64,000 nt of DNA, from assembly GCF_001983955.1 (NCBI RefSeq), contig NZ_CP019562.1, positions 1-64,000 of the forward strand. Direction: 5' to 3'. The DNA comes from Streptococcus oralis. Lineage in GTDB: Bacteria > Bacillota > Bacilli > Lactobacillales > Streptococcaceae. The notes under the pieces were generated by a model. That model ran no database searches, was not told where the DNA came from, and worked only from the letters and a program-made list of their open reading frames with translations. The position numbers and the translations under genes are program-made. The number at the start of each line of letters is the position of its first letter. Position 1 is the first letter of the stretch. Positions 7,661 to 19,117 of the stretch are shown one piece after another.

Positions 7661-10315
7661 ATGTTTAAAGAATGGAAAGCAATATTTAAAAAACCGACCT
7701 TTATCATTGTAATGATAGGGATTTCTCTCATTCCAGCTTTATACAACATTATATTTTTATCGTCCATGTGGGATCCATATGGTCAAGTATCGGAGTTACC
7801 TGTGGCAGTTGTCAATAAAGATAAGGAAGCTTTTTATAATGGACAGACAATGAGAATTGGTGAAGACATGGTGTCTAATTTAAAAGAAAATAAGGCTTTA
7901 GATTTTCACTTTGTTAATGAAGAGGAAGGGGAAAAAGGACTAGAAGATGGTGACTACTACATGGTAGTGACTTTACCAAGTGACTTATCTGAAAAAGCTG
8001 CTTCTATTCTATCAGATCATCCAGAACAAATGACCATTAACTATCAAACTTCTAGCGGGCATAGCTTCATTGCAAGTAAAATGAGTGATTCTGCCATGAC
8101 ACAGTTAAAACAGAATGTTTCTGCTAATGTAACCGAATCCTATACGAAAGCTTTATTTCAAAAGATGGGTGATTTAAAATCCGGTTTAACGAAGGCAGCC
8201 GATGGAAGTGAACAATTGGCTAACGGGGCCAGTCAGTTAGCTGTAGGAAGTCAGACATTGTCTTCAAATCTTGCTACTTTAGCTAGCTCAAGTTTAACCT
8301 TTTCGGATGGAACAGATCAATTTACAAAAGGGTTGACAACGTATGTCACAGGAGTAAAGCAACTGAATAGTGGCTTAGGAACATTTAATGATGGTTTACA
8401 GAACTATACAAGTGCGGTTTCACAGGTTGACACAGGACTTAATCAATTATCTTCGAAAACTCCAGAATTAGTTGCAGGTGTCAACCAGTTAAATACAGGG
8501 ATGAAGTCATATGCTGGTGGAGTTTCACAACTCAATTCAGGTCTCAGTCAATTTTCGGTTGGTGTCAATGCCTATACAAGCGGAGTTGACAAATTATCTG
8601 TTGGTACAAACCAACTATCAAGTCAACCAGATACATTGAGAGACGGTATTACTCAATTAAATAAAGGAATCAAAGAAATATCCACACAATTAAATACTTC
8701 ATCTCAACAGAAAGAGGATATAACACAGTTAGCAAGCAGTTTAGATGAGTTGAATAAGTCTCTCCAATCAGTTACAGTTTCAGATAATACTGATCTTAAA
8801 AATACAATATCTAATGACTTAACAAATATAACGACTCTTGCTCAAACTATTGTGACTAATAGTCAAGCAGAGCAAGAGAAAATTCTTACAAATCTTCAAG
8901 CAACAGCAACTTATCAATCTCTCACTGAAACTCAGAAAAAAGAATTGACTGAAGCTGTTTCAAATAATTCTAATTCTACGATAGAGTCAGCAAAAGCAAT
9001 TTTAACGACGGCAGGAGATTTAAAAGAAAATTTAGGAAGTATAAACCAACCAGTCTCTAATCTTTCTACTTTACAGACTAAAGCAAATCAACTTTTACCT
9101 ATAGCGTCTAGTTCCTTGATATCTATGTCAAGTGGATTTACACAGTTGCAAAATGCTGTAGATAATCAGTTAGTTCCCGGAAGTCAATCAATTGAAAATG
9201 GAGTTAATGCGTATACTAAGGGATTGGATACTATTTCTTTAGGTGTAAATCAACTAAGTGAAAAGAATACAACTTTAACAACAAGTTTGGATCAATTGGT
9301 TTCTGCCTCAACCAAGTTGACAGAAAACTCTTCAAAATTGACAACTGGTTTGGATACTCTAGCTGGGAAAACTCCAGAATTAGTAACAGGTATTGAAAAA
9401 CTATCATCTGGTTCTGCTCAATTGAACAATAAGAGTCCAGAGTTAATAGCAGGTCTTACTAAATTACAATTTGGCTCTGATCAATTAACAGATAAATCAA
9501 CACAATTACTTTCTGCAGCATCCCAACTAGGAAGTGGCGCTATGAAGATAGCAGATGGTGCTGGAAAATTAGCTGAAGGTGGAGCAACTTTAACTGCTGG
9601 TATTGAAAGTTTACAAGTAGGAACTACTAATCTAGGACAAGGCTTAAGAAGTGCTAGCAATCAACTAAAATCAGCATCAACAGAGTCAAAAAATGCAGAA
9701 ACATTATCTGAACCTCTAGTTCTCTCAAAAACAGACAATGACCAAGTCCCTGTAAATGGGATTGCTATGGCTCCTTATATGATATCAGTCGCTCTCTTTG
9801 TCGCTGCATTATCAACAAATATGATTTTTGCTAAATTACCTTCAGGTCGTCATCCTGAAACTCGCTGGGCTTGGTTCAAATCTCGCTTTGAGATAAATGG
9901 AGTTATAGCTGTTTTAGCCGCTGTCTTAGTCTATGGTGGCGTTCATCTTATTGGTCTAACAGCAAATCATGAAATGAGAACCTTGTTCTTAATTATTATC
10001 GCAAGCTTAACATTTATGTCTATGGTAACTGCATTAACAACTTGGAATAGCCGTATAGGAGCCTTCTTCTCTCTTATTTTACTATTATTACAGTTAGCAT
10101 CAAGTGCGGGGACCTATCCCCTTGCATTGACAAATGATTTCTTTAAAGGTATCAGTCCATGGTTACCAATGAGTTACTCTGTATCAGGTTTACGACAAAC
10201 AATCTCTATGACAGGAAATATTCATCACCAAGTGATTTTCCTTATTATAACACTAGCTTTCTTTACTGCTTTAGGTATGCTAGCTTATCAACCTAAGAAA
10301 ATGGAAGAAGATTAA
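7661..10315 (+). CDS. YhgE/Pip-family membrane protein
   Basis: An 884-residue protein with the YhgE/Pip layout: one N-terminal transmembrane segment (about 15-35), a very long extracytoplasmic region rich in repeats of the form GxxQLxxGLxxF/Y (about 180-680), and a C-terminal ABC2-type membrane domain of five to six segments (about 700-875). The ATG at 7661 is chosen because AGGAGG (7651-7656) sits 4 bp before it; an upstream in-frame start at 7640 has none. Relatives include phage-infection proteins and ESX/type VII accessory proteins; the substrate is unknown. Probably regulated by the divergent TetR protein. Confidence 0.88.
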   Translation: MFKEWKAIFKKPTFIIVMIGISLIPALYNIIFLSSMWDPYGQVSELPVAVVNKDKEAFYNGQTMRIGEDMVSNLKENKALDFHFVNEEEGEKGLEDGDYYMVVTLPSDLSEKAASILSDHPEQMTINYQTSSGHSFIASKMSDSAMTQLKQNVSANVTESYTKALFQKMGDLKSGLTKAADGSEQLANGASQLAVGSQTLSSNLATLASSSLTFSDGTDQFTKGLTTYVTGVKQLNSGLGTFNDGLQNYTSAVSQVDTGLNQLSSKTPELVAGVNQLNTGMKSYAGGVSQLNSGLSQFSVGVNAYTSGVDKLSVGTNQLSSQPDTLRDGITQLNKGIKEISTQLNTSSQQKEDITQLASSLDELNKSLQSVTVSDNTDLKNTISNDLTNITTLAQTIVTNSQAEQEKILTNLQATATYQSLTETQKKELTEAVSNNSNSTIESAKAILTTAGDLKENLGSINQPVSNLSTLQTKANQLLPIASSSLISMSSGFTQLQNAVDNQLVPGSQSIENGVNAYTKGLDTISLGVNQLSEKNTTLTTSLDQLVSASTKLTENSSKLTTGLDTLAGKTPELVTGIEKLSSGSAQLNNKSPELIAGLTKLQFGSDQLTDKSTQLLSAASQLGSGAMKIADGAGKLAEGGATLTAGIESLQVGTTNLGQGLRSASNQLKSASTESKNAETLSEPLVLSKTDNDQVPVNGIAMAPYMISVALFVAALSTNMIFAKLPSGRHPETRWAWFKSRFEINGVIAVLAAVLVYGGVHLIGLTANHEMRTLFLIIIASLTFMSMVTALTTWNSRIGAFFSLILLLLQLASSAGTYPLALTNDFFKGISPWLPMSYSVSGLRQTISMTGNIHHQVIFLIITLAFFTALGMLAYQPKKMEED

Positions 10316-12889
10316 AAAGATTGACCAAGGAATTGGCCAATCTTTTTCTGTCTTAGATAAATTTCGTCTGTGATTATAGATCCCAAAAAGAAGAAGGGCA
10401 GTTAGTGAGCAGGCTGCTCCAATAACAAAACCATTGGGAATAAAGGAAAGTGTAATGGTGCCTTTTCCTTTTGGAACATCAACTTTCATAAAACCAGTTT
10501 GAGCCTGCTTGATTTCAAGTTTTTTCCCATCCTGGTATGCAGACCAACCTTTGTCATAAGGAATAGTGAAGAAAATAGAGGTATCTTGTTTTACTTCATA
10601 TGTAGCAAAGACTTTATTTTTAGAGGTGGATACTTCTACAGGTTGTTCTTTAATCTTTTGAATTGCCTCAGTAAGAGCCTGAGTATCTAAACGATAGAAG
10701 GTTGGAGATTCAAAGGACACCTGAGAATTTCCAGGGAAACTAACACTGATATTGAAAGTTTTTTGTTCTTCAGTATAACCCAAATTAAAGAAATTAAATG
10801 CATTGTCAGTTGTAAAAGTCTTTTTTTCTCCATTGACAATGATGTCAACTTTCTTTTGCTTATCGTTTGTAAAATGAAGATTTGAAAAAGAGAGATAGAC
10901 TTGACTATTTTGAGGAACCTCAATTTGATAATCAATCTTTGCATCTTCATTCGCAGAACCTGTGATGCTGGTTAAACCATCTGAAGTATCTGTTTTATCA
11001 TATGCTATTTGGGAGAAGTAATCCAAGTTGAGATTAGTAAGCTGGTTTATAAATAAAGCTTGATTATCTAGAGTGTGATTATTAAAGTTTACATCGGTAT
11101 AAATAGATTGAGTAGCAAAAGCAATGGGGAGGGAAAGTTGATTTTTATATAAGGTTAAATGATCCTTTTGATAAATCTCTTGAAATCCATATTTATCAAG
11201 GAGAGTTTCTGAAATATTGTATTGGATTCCAAATAAACTGTCTGCTAAAATACTATTATTTGTATAACGAAGATTGAGGTTAGTTCCAGAGGATTTGAAT
11301 CCCAGTTTATCTAAAATAGTGCTAGCTGAGCGATTTCGTACAGACGAGAATTGAGAGATTCCATTGTAATTAAATTTCATACTGTCATTTCCCGTCTGAA
11401 TTTGCAGTTTTTCAGTACGTGTAAATGAATCGTCAATTTGGTTTAGAATAGATTCCATAGCAGTGACATCTCTATTATAGACGCTGCGAGAAGCAAAAGC
11501 CCATTCTTTAGCTATTCCTTCCATTTGAGCTGAAGCATTTAGGCTTATCTCAACTGTTATAAATAAAGATAAAAGAATTGCAAATAGATTTACAGAGATA
11601 AATTTTCTGATGACTGCAAGGAGTAAAGGAGCATAAACCAGGAGAAATTCAAGAGTGAGTAGGATATTCAAATCTGTTAAAAAAGAATAGTGTGATTTAA
11701 AATAGACAGTGGCCAAAAATCCTGTTAGTACAAGAAAAAGTGAGACAAATAGATTCCATAGCTTCAGTTCTTTCAGACGATTTAAGACTTCTGCTGAAGT
11801 ATAAATTAACAGAGTGGAAAAAATCCAAGCATAGCGATGCAAAAACATATTTGGGGTATGCATCCCTTGCCAAAATAAATCAAGTGCTTCTATGTAAAAG
11901 CTTGTTATTAAAAAAGTAAAGAAAATTGCATAGGTAAGTTTCACGTGAAACCTTATGGATTTTATTGTGAAAAATAGAATAGTCAAAATAAAAGGAAGCA
12001 ATCCAACAAAAATCATTGGTATAGATCCATATTTAGTTGTATCAAAAGATCCAATGAATTGTTTTGCAAAAATATCCAAATACCAGCTACTATCTGTCTT
12101 TAATTTTGTGATGGCAGTCAACTTCTCTCCATGAGTTTGTAAATCAAACAGTGTAGGAAGAGTCATAATCAAACTAGCCATTCCAGCTAAAAAGGAGGTA
12201 ACAACAAAATCAAGAAAAGATGATTTTCGAGTTTTAAAGTCCCAAGAAATTTGGCAGAGATACCAGAAAATAAGAAACAATGCTGTCATATACCCAAAAT
12301 AATAATTTTGAATAAATAAGATTGATAAACTTGTAAAGTATAGTAAGCGCTTCTTTTGTGTTATAAGTAGGAGTAAACCAGTTATAATTAAAGGAATCAA
12401 GATAAAAACATCTAGCCAGGTTTTAATCTCTAACTGACTGACAGTGAAGCTCATTAAAGCATAGGAAGTAGATAAGGCAAGTTTTAAAAATTTTGGGATA
12501 TCTTTAAATAATCTAGTCAAACTAAAGAAGGTTGACAGACCAATCAATCCAAATTTTAAGAGAGTGGTCAGATAAACAGCATCTGGCATATTCGACAGAT
12601 TAAAAAAGTAAACCAGAGGTGAGAGAAAACTACCCAAGTAATAACTAGATAGAGCATAGAAATTCAGTCCGAGGCCACTTGTAAAGGTGTAAAACAAACT
12701 ACCATTTCCATGTAAAATATTTCGTAAAGCCACATCAAAAATAACGTATTGATGGAAACCGTCTCCTAATAGTGGAGATGTATCGCTATTCCAGTAGATA
12801 CCTTGAGTTAGGTATACTCCAGTCATAATTACTAAAGGAATGATGAAAGAAACAAAATAGGTCCAATATGTTTTAAAAAATGATTTCAT
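10280..12889 (-). CDS. YfhO-family membrane protein
   Basis: An 869-residue polytopic protein of the bacterial YfhO family, GT-C-like glycosyltransferases linked in other Firmicutes to glycosylation of lipoteichoic acid or related polymers. About 12 transmembrane segments fill residues 1-455, a long extracytoplasmic beta-rich region follows (about 460-830), and a last membrane segment ends near 855. The early loop carries GDGFHQY, matching the acidic catalytic loop of GT-C enzymes. The last 20 or so residues are read through the terminator and antisense to the YhgE gene, so the C-terminus may have been extended by loss of an earlier stop. A parS palindrome lies within the gene. Confidence 0.88.
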   Translation of the reverse strand: MKSFFKTYWTYFVSFIIPLVIMTGVYLTQGIYWNSDTSPLLGDGFHQYVIFDVALRNILHGNGSLFYTFTSGLGLNFYALSSYYLGSFLSPLVYFFNLSNMPDAVYLTTLLKFGLIGLSTFFSLTRLFKDIPKFLKLALSTSYALMSFTVSQLEIKTWLDVFILIPLIITGLLLLITQKKRLLYFTSLSILFIQNYYFGYMTALFLIFWYLCQISWDFKTRKSSFLDFVVTSFLAGMASLIMTLPTLFDLQTHGEKLTAITKLKTDSSWYLDIFAKQFIGSFDTTKYGSIPMIFVGLLPFILTILFFTIKSIRFHVKLTYAIFFTFLITSFYIEALDLFWQGMHTPNMFLHRYAWIFSTLLIYTSAEVLNRLKELKLWNLFVSLFLVLTGFLATVYFKSHYSFLTDLNILLTLEFLLVYAPLLLAVIRKFISVNLFAILLSLFITVEISLNASAQMEGIAKEWAFASRSVYNRDVTAMESILNQIDDSFTRTEKLQIQTGNDSMKFNYNGISQFSSVRNRSASTILDKLGFKSSGTNLNLRYTNNSILADSLFGIQYNISETLLDKYGFQEIYQKDHLTLYKNQLSLPIAFATQSIYTDVNFNNHTLDNQALFINQLTNLNLDYFSQIAYDKTDTSDGLTSITGSANEDAKIDYQIEVPQNSQVYLSFSNLHFTNDKQKKVDIIVNGEKKTFTTDNAFNFFNLGYTEEQKTFNISVSFPGNSQVSFESPTFYRLDTQALTEAIQKIKEQPVEVSTSKNKVFATYEVKQDTSIFFTIPYDKGWSAYQDGKKLEIKQAQTGFMKVDVPKGKGTITLSFIPNGFVIGAACSLTALLLFGIYNHRRNLSKTEKDWPIPWSIFLIFFHFLRLIS
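10316..10346. terminator. Terminator at the convergent yhgE/yfhO boundary
   Basis: AAAGATTG-CCAA / TTGG-CAATCTTT stem with one A/C mismatch and flanking A and T runs, so it can act in both directions. It begins right after the YhgE-type stop codon but lies inside the yfhO-like reading frame. Confidence 0.8.
11938..11951. other. parS site inside the yfhO-like gene
   Basis: GTTTCACGTGAAAC is a perfect 14-bp palindrome and equals the core of the parS consensus. It lies about 10 kb from parB, in the origin-proximal region where ParB/SMC loading is expected. Confidence 0.85.
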
Positions 12890-12910
12890 GTTACCTCGTA
12901 GAATGATAGA

Positions 12911-12940
12911 AAACTCAGTTGGTTACCCCAACTGAGTTTT
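12911..12940 (-). terminator. Terminator of the ABC-F gene
   Basis: AAACTCAGTTGG / CCAACTGAGTTT, a 12-bp perfect stem with a short loop, and a T-run on the minus strand. Confidence 0.85.
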
Positions 12941-12950
12941 GAAGTCTTAT

Positions 12951-14573
12951 TTAATCTTTCCAAAGTTCTTTAACTTTTGCTTGCACTTCTGCATTTTCTA
13001 GGAATTCATCGTAGGTTTCATCAATACGATCAATGACGCCATTCTTAGACAAAACAATGATATGGTTTGCCAAAGTTTGGATAAACTCGTGGTCATGACT
13101 GGCAAAGATGATTGATTCTTTAAAGTTTTTCAATCCATCGTTCAAGCTTGAGATAGATTCCAAGTCCAAGTGATTTGTTGGATCATCAAGTACAAGGACA
13201 TTTGATTTCAAGAGCATGAGTTTTGAAAGCATGACACGTACTTTTTCTCCCCCTGACAAGACGTTTACAGGTTTGTTAACCTCATCACCAGAGAAGAGCA
13301 TACGACCAAGGAAACCACGTAGGAAGGTATTGTCATCTTCTTCTTTACTTGCAAATTGACGCAACCAGTCAAGGATTGACTCTCCTCCTGCAAAATCAGC
13401 CGAGTTGTCTTTTGGCAAGTAAGAACGGCTAGTAGTAACTCCCCACTTGACAGTTCCTTCATAGTCGATGTCACCCATAATTGCACGAATTAATGCAGTT
13501 GTTTGGATGTCGTTTTGTCCAATAAGAGCTGTTTTATCACCTGGACGCAAGATGAAACTAATATTGTCTAGGATAGTTTCGCCATCAATCTTTACAGTTA
13601 AATTTTCTACTGTCAAGAGATCATTACCAATCTCACGTTCTGCTTTAAAGTTGATAAATGGGTATTTACGACTAGAAGGAACAATCTCTTCTAATTCAAT
13701 CTTGTCAAGCATTTTTTTACGAGACGTTGCTTGTCTTGACTTAGAAGCGTTGGCAGAGAAGCGAGCAACGAATTCTTGCAATTGCTTAATTTTTTCTTCT
13801 GCCTTGGCATTACGGTCTGCTAGCAATTTAGCAGCGAGTTCAGAAGATTCCTTCCAGAAGTCATAGTTTCCGACATATAGTTTGATTTTTCCAAAGTCAA
13901 GGTCGGCCATGTGTGTACATACTTTGTTTAAGAAGTGACGGTCGTGGGATACTACGATAACGGTGTTATCAAAGTCAATCAAGAAGTCTTCTAGCCAAGT
14001 AATAGATTGGATGTCCAACCCGTTGGTCGGCTCGTCCAAGAGAAGAACGTCTGGTTTACCAAAAAGTGCTTTAGCAAGGAGAACCTTCACTTTTTCACCA
14101 TTGGCCAATTCGCTCATGTTTTGATAGTGCAATTCTTCTGGAATGTTTAGGTTTTGAAGTAGTTGAGACGCTTCACTTTCTGCTTCCCAACCTCCAAGTT
14201 CAGCAAATTCACCTTCGAGTTCGGCTGCACGAACACCATCTTCATCGGAAAAATCTTCCTTCATGTAAATGGCATCTTTTTCTTTCATGATGTTGTAAAG
14301 TTTTTCATTTCCCATAATGACGACATCAATAACTCGCTCATCTTCATAGTCAAAATGATTTTGACGGAGAACAGAGAGACGTTCATCTGGACCAAGAGAG
14401 ATGTGACCAGTTGTTGGCTCGATATCACCAGCTAAGATTTTTAAGAATGTAGACTTCCCAGCACCATTAGCACCAATTAATCCATATGTATTTCCTTCTG
14501 TAAATTTGATATTGACATCATCAAAAAGTTTGCGATCACTAAAACGTAGTGAAACATCAGATACTGTAAGCAA
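12951..14573 (-). CDS. ABC-F family ribosome-associated ATPase (YkpA/YbiT-like)
   Basis: A 540-residue soluble protein with two ATP-binding domains joined by a long charged linker (about 230-310) and no membrane segments, the ABC-F plan of translation factors that act at the ribosomal E site. Domain 1 has Walker A GANGAGKST (near 35), signature LANGEKVKVLLAKAL and Walker B LLLDEPTNGLD. Domain 2 has signature LSGGEKVRVMLSKL, but its Walker A reads GQNDIQTT, lacking the usual GK, and its Walker B ends in DD rather than DE. The second ATP site may therefore be weak. It is not assigned to an antibiotic-resistance subfamily. Confidence 0.9.
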   Translation of the reverse strand: MLTVSDVSLRFSDRKLFDDVNIKFTEGNTYGLIGANGAGKSTFLKILAGDIEPTTGHISLGPDERLSVLRQNHFDYEDERVIDVVIMGNEKLYNIMKEKDAIYMKEDFSDEDGVRAAELEGEFAELGGWEAESEASQLLQNLNIPEELHYQNMSELANGEKVKVLLAKALFGKPDVLLLDEPTNGLDIQSITWLEDFLIDFDNTVIVVSHDRHFLNKVCTHMADLDFGKIKLYVGNYDFWKESSELAAKLLADRNAKAEEKIKQLQEFVARFSANASKSRQATSRKKMLDKIELEEIVPSSRKYPFINFKAEREIGNDLLTVENLTVKIDGETILDNISFILRPGDKTALIGQNDIQTTALIRAIMGDIDYEGTVKWGVTTSRSYLPKDNSADFAGGESILDWLRQFASKEEDDNTFLRGFLGRMLFSGDEVNKPVNVLSGGEKVRVMLSKLMLLKSNVLVLDDPTNHLDLESISSLNDGLKNFKESIIFASHDHEFIQTLANHIIVLSKNGVIDRIDETYDEFLENAEVQAKVKELWKD

Positions 14574-14732
14574 TGTTTTTCTCCTATAATATGTAATACA
14601 TTTATTCTACTAGAAAAGAGAGAAATATTCAAATTTTTGTTTGTCAATTTTGTGTCAATTAAGTTTACAGGTTTATTTACAATGAGTTAGTTTTTTGATT
14701 TAAATAATTTTCTGTTATTTTAACAAAAAAAT

Positions 14733-14738
14733 GCTATA
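14733..14738 (+). promoter_or_regulatory. Likely -10 box of trpS
   Basis: A TATAAT lies about 30 bp before the trpS start in the AT-rich gap after the ABC-F gene. The -35 is not clear. No T-box-like leader fits in the short space. Confidence 0.5.
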
Positions 14739-14768
14739 ATTGAAGAGACCATTTCGAAGGAGAAAAAA

Positions 14769-15794
14769 ATGACGAAACCCATTATTTTAACAGGAGATCG
14801 CCCAACAGGAAAACTGCATATTGGACATTATGTTGGGAGTCTTAAAAATAGAGTATTACTGCAGGAAGAAGACAAGTATGAGATGTTTGTTTTTTTGGCG
14901 GACCAACAAGCATTGACAGATCACGCTAAAGACCCTCAAACGATTTTAGAATCGATTGGGAATGTTGCCTTGGATTACCTAGCAGTTGGATTGGATCCAA
15001 GTAAATCAACCATCTTTATTCAAAGCCAGATTCCAGAGTTGGCTGAGCTGTCTATGTACTATATGAATTTGGTGTCACTAGCTCGTTTGGAACGGAATCC
15101 GACAGTAAAAACAGAGATTGCTCAAAAAGGGTTTGGAGAAAGTATTCCGACAGGATTTTTGGTTTATCCGATTGCGCAAGCAGCAGATATTACTGCCTTC
15201 AAGGCTAATTATGTTCCTGTTGGGACAGATCAGAAACCAATGATTGAGCAAACTCGTGAGATTGTTCGTTCCTTTAATCATGCTTATAATTGTGAGGTCT
15301 TGGTGGAGCCGGAAGGTATTTACCCAGAAAATGAGAGAGCAGGACGTTTGCCTGGTTTAGATGGAAATGCTAAAATGTCTAAATCCCTTAATAATGGTAT
15401 TTATCTAGCTGATGATGCTGATACTTTGCGTAAAAAAGTCATGAGCATGTATACTGATCCAGACCATATTCGGGTTGAGGATCCAGGTAAGATTGAAGGA
15501 AATATGGTTTTCCATTATCTAGATGTGTTTGGTCGTCCAGAAGATGCTCAAGACATTGCAGATATGAAAGAACATTATCAACGTGGTGGTCTTGGTGATG
15601 TAAAGACGAAACGTTATCTACTTGAAATATTAGAACGCGAACTTGGTCCTATTCGTGAGCGCCGTATTGACTTTGCTAAGGATATGGGAGAAGTGTACAA
15701 TATGCTTCAAAAAGGTAGTGAAAAAGCACGTGAGGTTGCAGGTCAAACTCTATCTGAAGTTAAGGGAGCAATGGGACTAAATTATTTTAAATAA
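14769..15794 (+). CDS. trpS: Tryptophanyl-tRNA synthetase
   Basis: A 341-residue class I aminoacyl-tRNA synthetase that charges tRNA-Trp. The HIGH motif appears as [10 protein letters not shown] (near residue 16) and the KMSKS loop as AKMSKSLNN (near 202). An AAGGAG ribosome site precedes the ATG. The gene is monocistronic, with a terminator after it. Streptococci often have this long form. Confidence 0.97.
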   Translation: MTKPIILTGDRPTGKLHIGHYVGSLKNRVLLQEEDKYEMFVFLADQQALTDHAKDPQTILESIGNVALDYLAVGLDPSKSTIFIQSQIPELAELSMYYMNLVSLARLERNPTVKTEIAQKGFGESIPTGFLVYPIAQAADITAFKANYVPVGTDQKPMIEQTREIVRSFNHAYNCEVLVEPEGIYPENERAGRLPGLDGNAKMSKSLNNGIYLADDADTLRKKVMSMYTDPDHIRVEDPGKIEGNMVFHYLDVFGRPEDAQDIADMKEHYQRGGLGDVKTKRYLLEILERELGPIRERRIDFAKDMGEVYNMLQKGSEKAREVAGQTLSEVKGAMGLNYFK

Positions 15795-15816
15795 TAGATA
15801 AAATATGAATCGTAAA

Positions 15817-15853
15817 ACTATCTCTTCCATAGGATCACAGGGATAGTTTTTTT
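15817..15853 (+). terminator. Terminator after trpS
   Basis: AAACTATC / GATAGTTT stem with a large loop followed by T7. Confidence 0.7.
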
Positions 15854-15875
15854 ATGATTTCTACCATAAATATAA

Positions 15876-15903
15876 TTGACAAATTTTCATAGAATGGTAT
15901 GAT
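15876..15903 (+). promoter_or_regulatory. guaB promoter
   Basis: TTGACA (15876-15881), 16 bp, TATGAT (15898-15903), about 53 bp before the guaB start. No guanine riboswitch is evident in the leader. Confidence 0.75.
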
Positions 15904-15905
15904 AG

Positions 15906-17435
<1,530 letters not shown>

Positions 17436-17440
17436 GAAGT

Positions 17441-17475
17441 AAAAAAGAACTCCTGAATTTCAGGAGTTCTTTTTT
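17441..17475. terminator. Bidirectional terminator between guaB and recF
   Basis: AAGAACTCCTGA / TCAGGAGTTCTT, a perfect stem with a 3-nt loop and A/T runs on both sides. It lies between two convergent genes. Confidence 0.9.
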
Positions 17476-17494
17476 ATTTACAAAGATGTCAATT

Positions 17495-18586
17495 TTAATT
17501 TACAGATATTTTACCGTTTTGGATGTTGAAAATACTAAGATTTTCTGGCAAGTTTTGTAAGTGGTCTAAACTTGTTGTTGTGATGAAGGTTTGGATAGAT
17601 TGTGAAATAGTTTCTAGTAATTTTAATTGTCGTGTGTTGTCAAGTTCGCTCATAACATCATCAAGCAAGAGTATTGGAGACTCGTTAGTAATGCTTTCCA
17701 TTAGTTCAATCTCTGCTAGTTTGATAGAAAGTACAAGACTACGATGTTGCCCTTGGCTTCCAAAACTAGCATCCATTCCATTGATATAAAAAGCAATGTC
17801 ATCTCGATGAGGACCAACTCCAGTATTCTTTTTAAATAAGTCTCTGGATCGGCTTTTCTCCAAAGCAATTTTAAAAGAATTTGTTAGCTGTTCTTCATTG
17901 GTGAAGTTGACAGATGATTGATAAGATATTGACAGCTCTTCTAATTCATTTGAAATTTCTAAGTGTTTTTTTTGACCAAATTTCTCTAAGTCTTTAATGA
18001 ATTTTATCCGATGCTTTATAACACGACACCCATACTCTACTAGCTGATCGTCTAAGACTGACAGAAATGTATCGTCAATCTTCTGGCTGGATTTTAGGTA
18101 GGTATTTCTCTGTTTGAGTATGTGATTATAGTTTGACAAGTCTGACAAGTAGATTGGTTTAATTTGTCCCAGTTCGATGTCGATAAATTTTCGACGGACA
18201 GAAGGTGATCCTTTAATTAGCTGGAGATCTTCAGGTGCGAAGAGGACAACATTCATATGACCGATGTAGTCTGATAGGCGAGCTTGTTTTAAGTGATTGA
18301 CCTTAGTCACACGCCCTTTTGGCGTTAAATCAATTTCTAGAGGGATAGAGCTTGTTTTTTTCTGTAGCAAGCCAGAAAGATGGAGTTGCTCGTTATCAAA
18401 ATGAATGAGATTTTTATCTGTACGAGTCCGATGACTACGTGTCAAGGCTAAGAAATAGATTGCTTCTAGAATATTGGTTTTTCCTTGTGCATTTTGACCT
18501 AGAAAGACATTTAATTTTGGATTGAAATCAATTTTTGCCTCTTTGTAGTTTCGAAAGGTTTTAATTGTTAAATGTTGGAGCCACAT
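17495..18586 (-). CDS. recF: DNA replication and repair protein RecF
   Basis: A 363-residue SMC-like ATPase that loads RecA at gaps with RecO and RecR. Walker A is [14 protein letters not shown] (near residue 30), the signature region is [19 protein letters not shown] (near 272), and Walker B is [13 protein letters not shown] (near 304). The start follows the S4-domain gene by 2 bp, so they form one leftward operon, a pairing also found near the origin in other Firmicutes. Confidence 0.97.
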   Translation of the reverse strand: MWLQHLTIKTFRNYKEAKIDFNPKLNVFLGQNAQGKTNILEAIYFLALTRSHRTRTDKNLIHFDNEQLHLSGLLQKKTSSIPLEIDLTPKGRVTKVNHLKQARLSDYIGHMNVVLFAPEDLQLIKGSPSVRRKFIDIELGQIKPIYLSDLSNYNHILKQRNTYLKSSQKIDDTFLSVLDDQLVEYGCRVIKHRIKFIKDLEKFGQKKHLEISNELEELSISYQSSVNFTNEEQLTNSFKIALEKSRSRDLFKKNTGVGPHRDDIAFYINGMDASFGSQGQHRSLVLSIKLAEIELMESITNESPILLLDDVMSELDNTRQLKLLETISQSIQTFITTTSLDHLQNLPENLSIFNIQNGKISVN

Positions 18587-18588
18587 GG

Positions 18589-18957
18589 TTATCTTCCTGG
18601 AAAACGTGGAACTTGTTTGGTTTTAGGCGATGAAGAAGTTTTTTGTTTTTCTTTCTTGACACCTTTATTCATCTCTTTAACAAGTTTAGCAATTCGCTCT
18701 TTCTCAATCTTATCTGCTTGATACTCTTCTTGCTCTTTTAAACTTGGTTGTGTCAAGGTGATGTCAATCTTTAAATCAGGAATGTCAATCGTATCTCCAA
18801 TACGGATTTTTTTCCCACGTCTACTTTCTAACTCGCCATTAAAGTAAACTTGATGATCTATTAAAAAGGATTTGATAGCACCACCGCTTTGTATAATTCC
18901 AAGTTCTTTTAGGAGGGCTTGGAGCGTAATAAATTCTTCAAATAATTTGTATTCCAT
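18589..18957 (-). CDS. yaaA: S4-domain RNA-binding protein YaaA
   Basis: A 122-residue protein with an N-terminal S4-like RNA-binding fold (about 5-70; [27 protein letters not shown]) and a Lys-rich tail. The family is usually encoded just before recF and has been linked to ribosome assembly; the target is unsettled. Longer than many homologues because of the basic C-terminal extension. Confidence 0.9.
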   Translation of the reverse strand: MEYKLFEEFITLQALLKELGIIQSGGAIKSFLIDHQVYFNGELESRRGKKIRIGDTIDIPDLKIDITLTQPSLKEQEEYQADKIEKERIAKLVKEMNKGVKKEKQKTSSSPKTKQVPRFPGR

Positions 18958-19081
18958 AATTCACCTCAATCTTTGGTATTATACCATATTTTCCTTGAAA
19001 TAGCTGAAGGAAAGTTAGCTGAAATGAAAACGGTTTTACTCTTTAAAGCTATGAAGAGAACAAGAAAATTTTTGATTTTCG

Positions 19082-19090
19082 TGGTATAAT
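19082..19090 (+). promoter_or_regulatory. Extended -10 promoter of the yfmF-yfmH operon
   Basis: TGGTATAAT is a TGn-extended -10 element. No good -35 is present, as is common for extended -10 promoters. An AAGGAGG ribosome site follows. Confidence 0.65.
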
Positions 19091-19117
19091 AGAACTCTAT
19101 ATGTAAGGAGGTAAGGT

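Noticed and set aside
14640..14768. T-box riboswitch before trpS
   Set aside because: The gap is too short and lacks the T-box core sequence.
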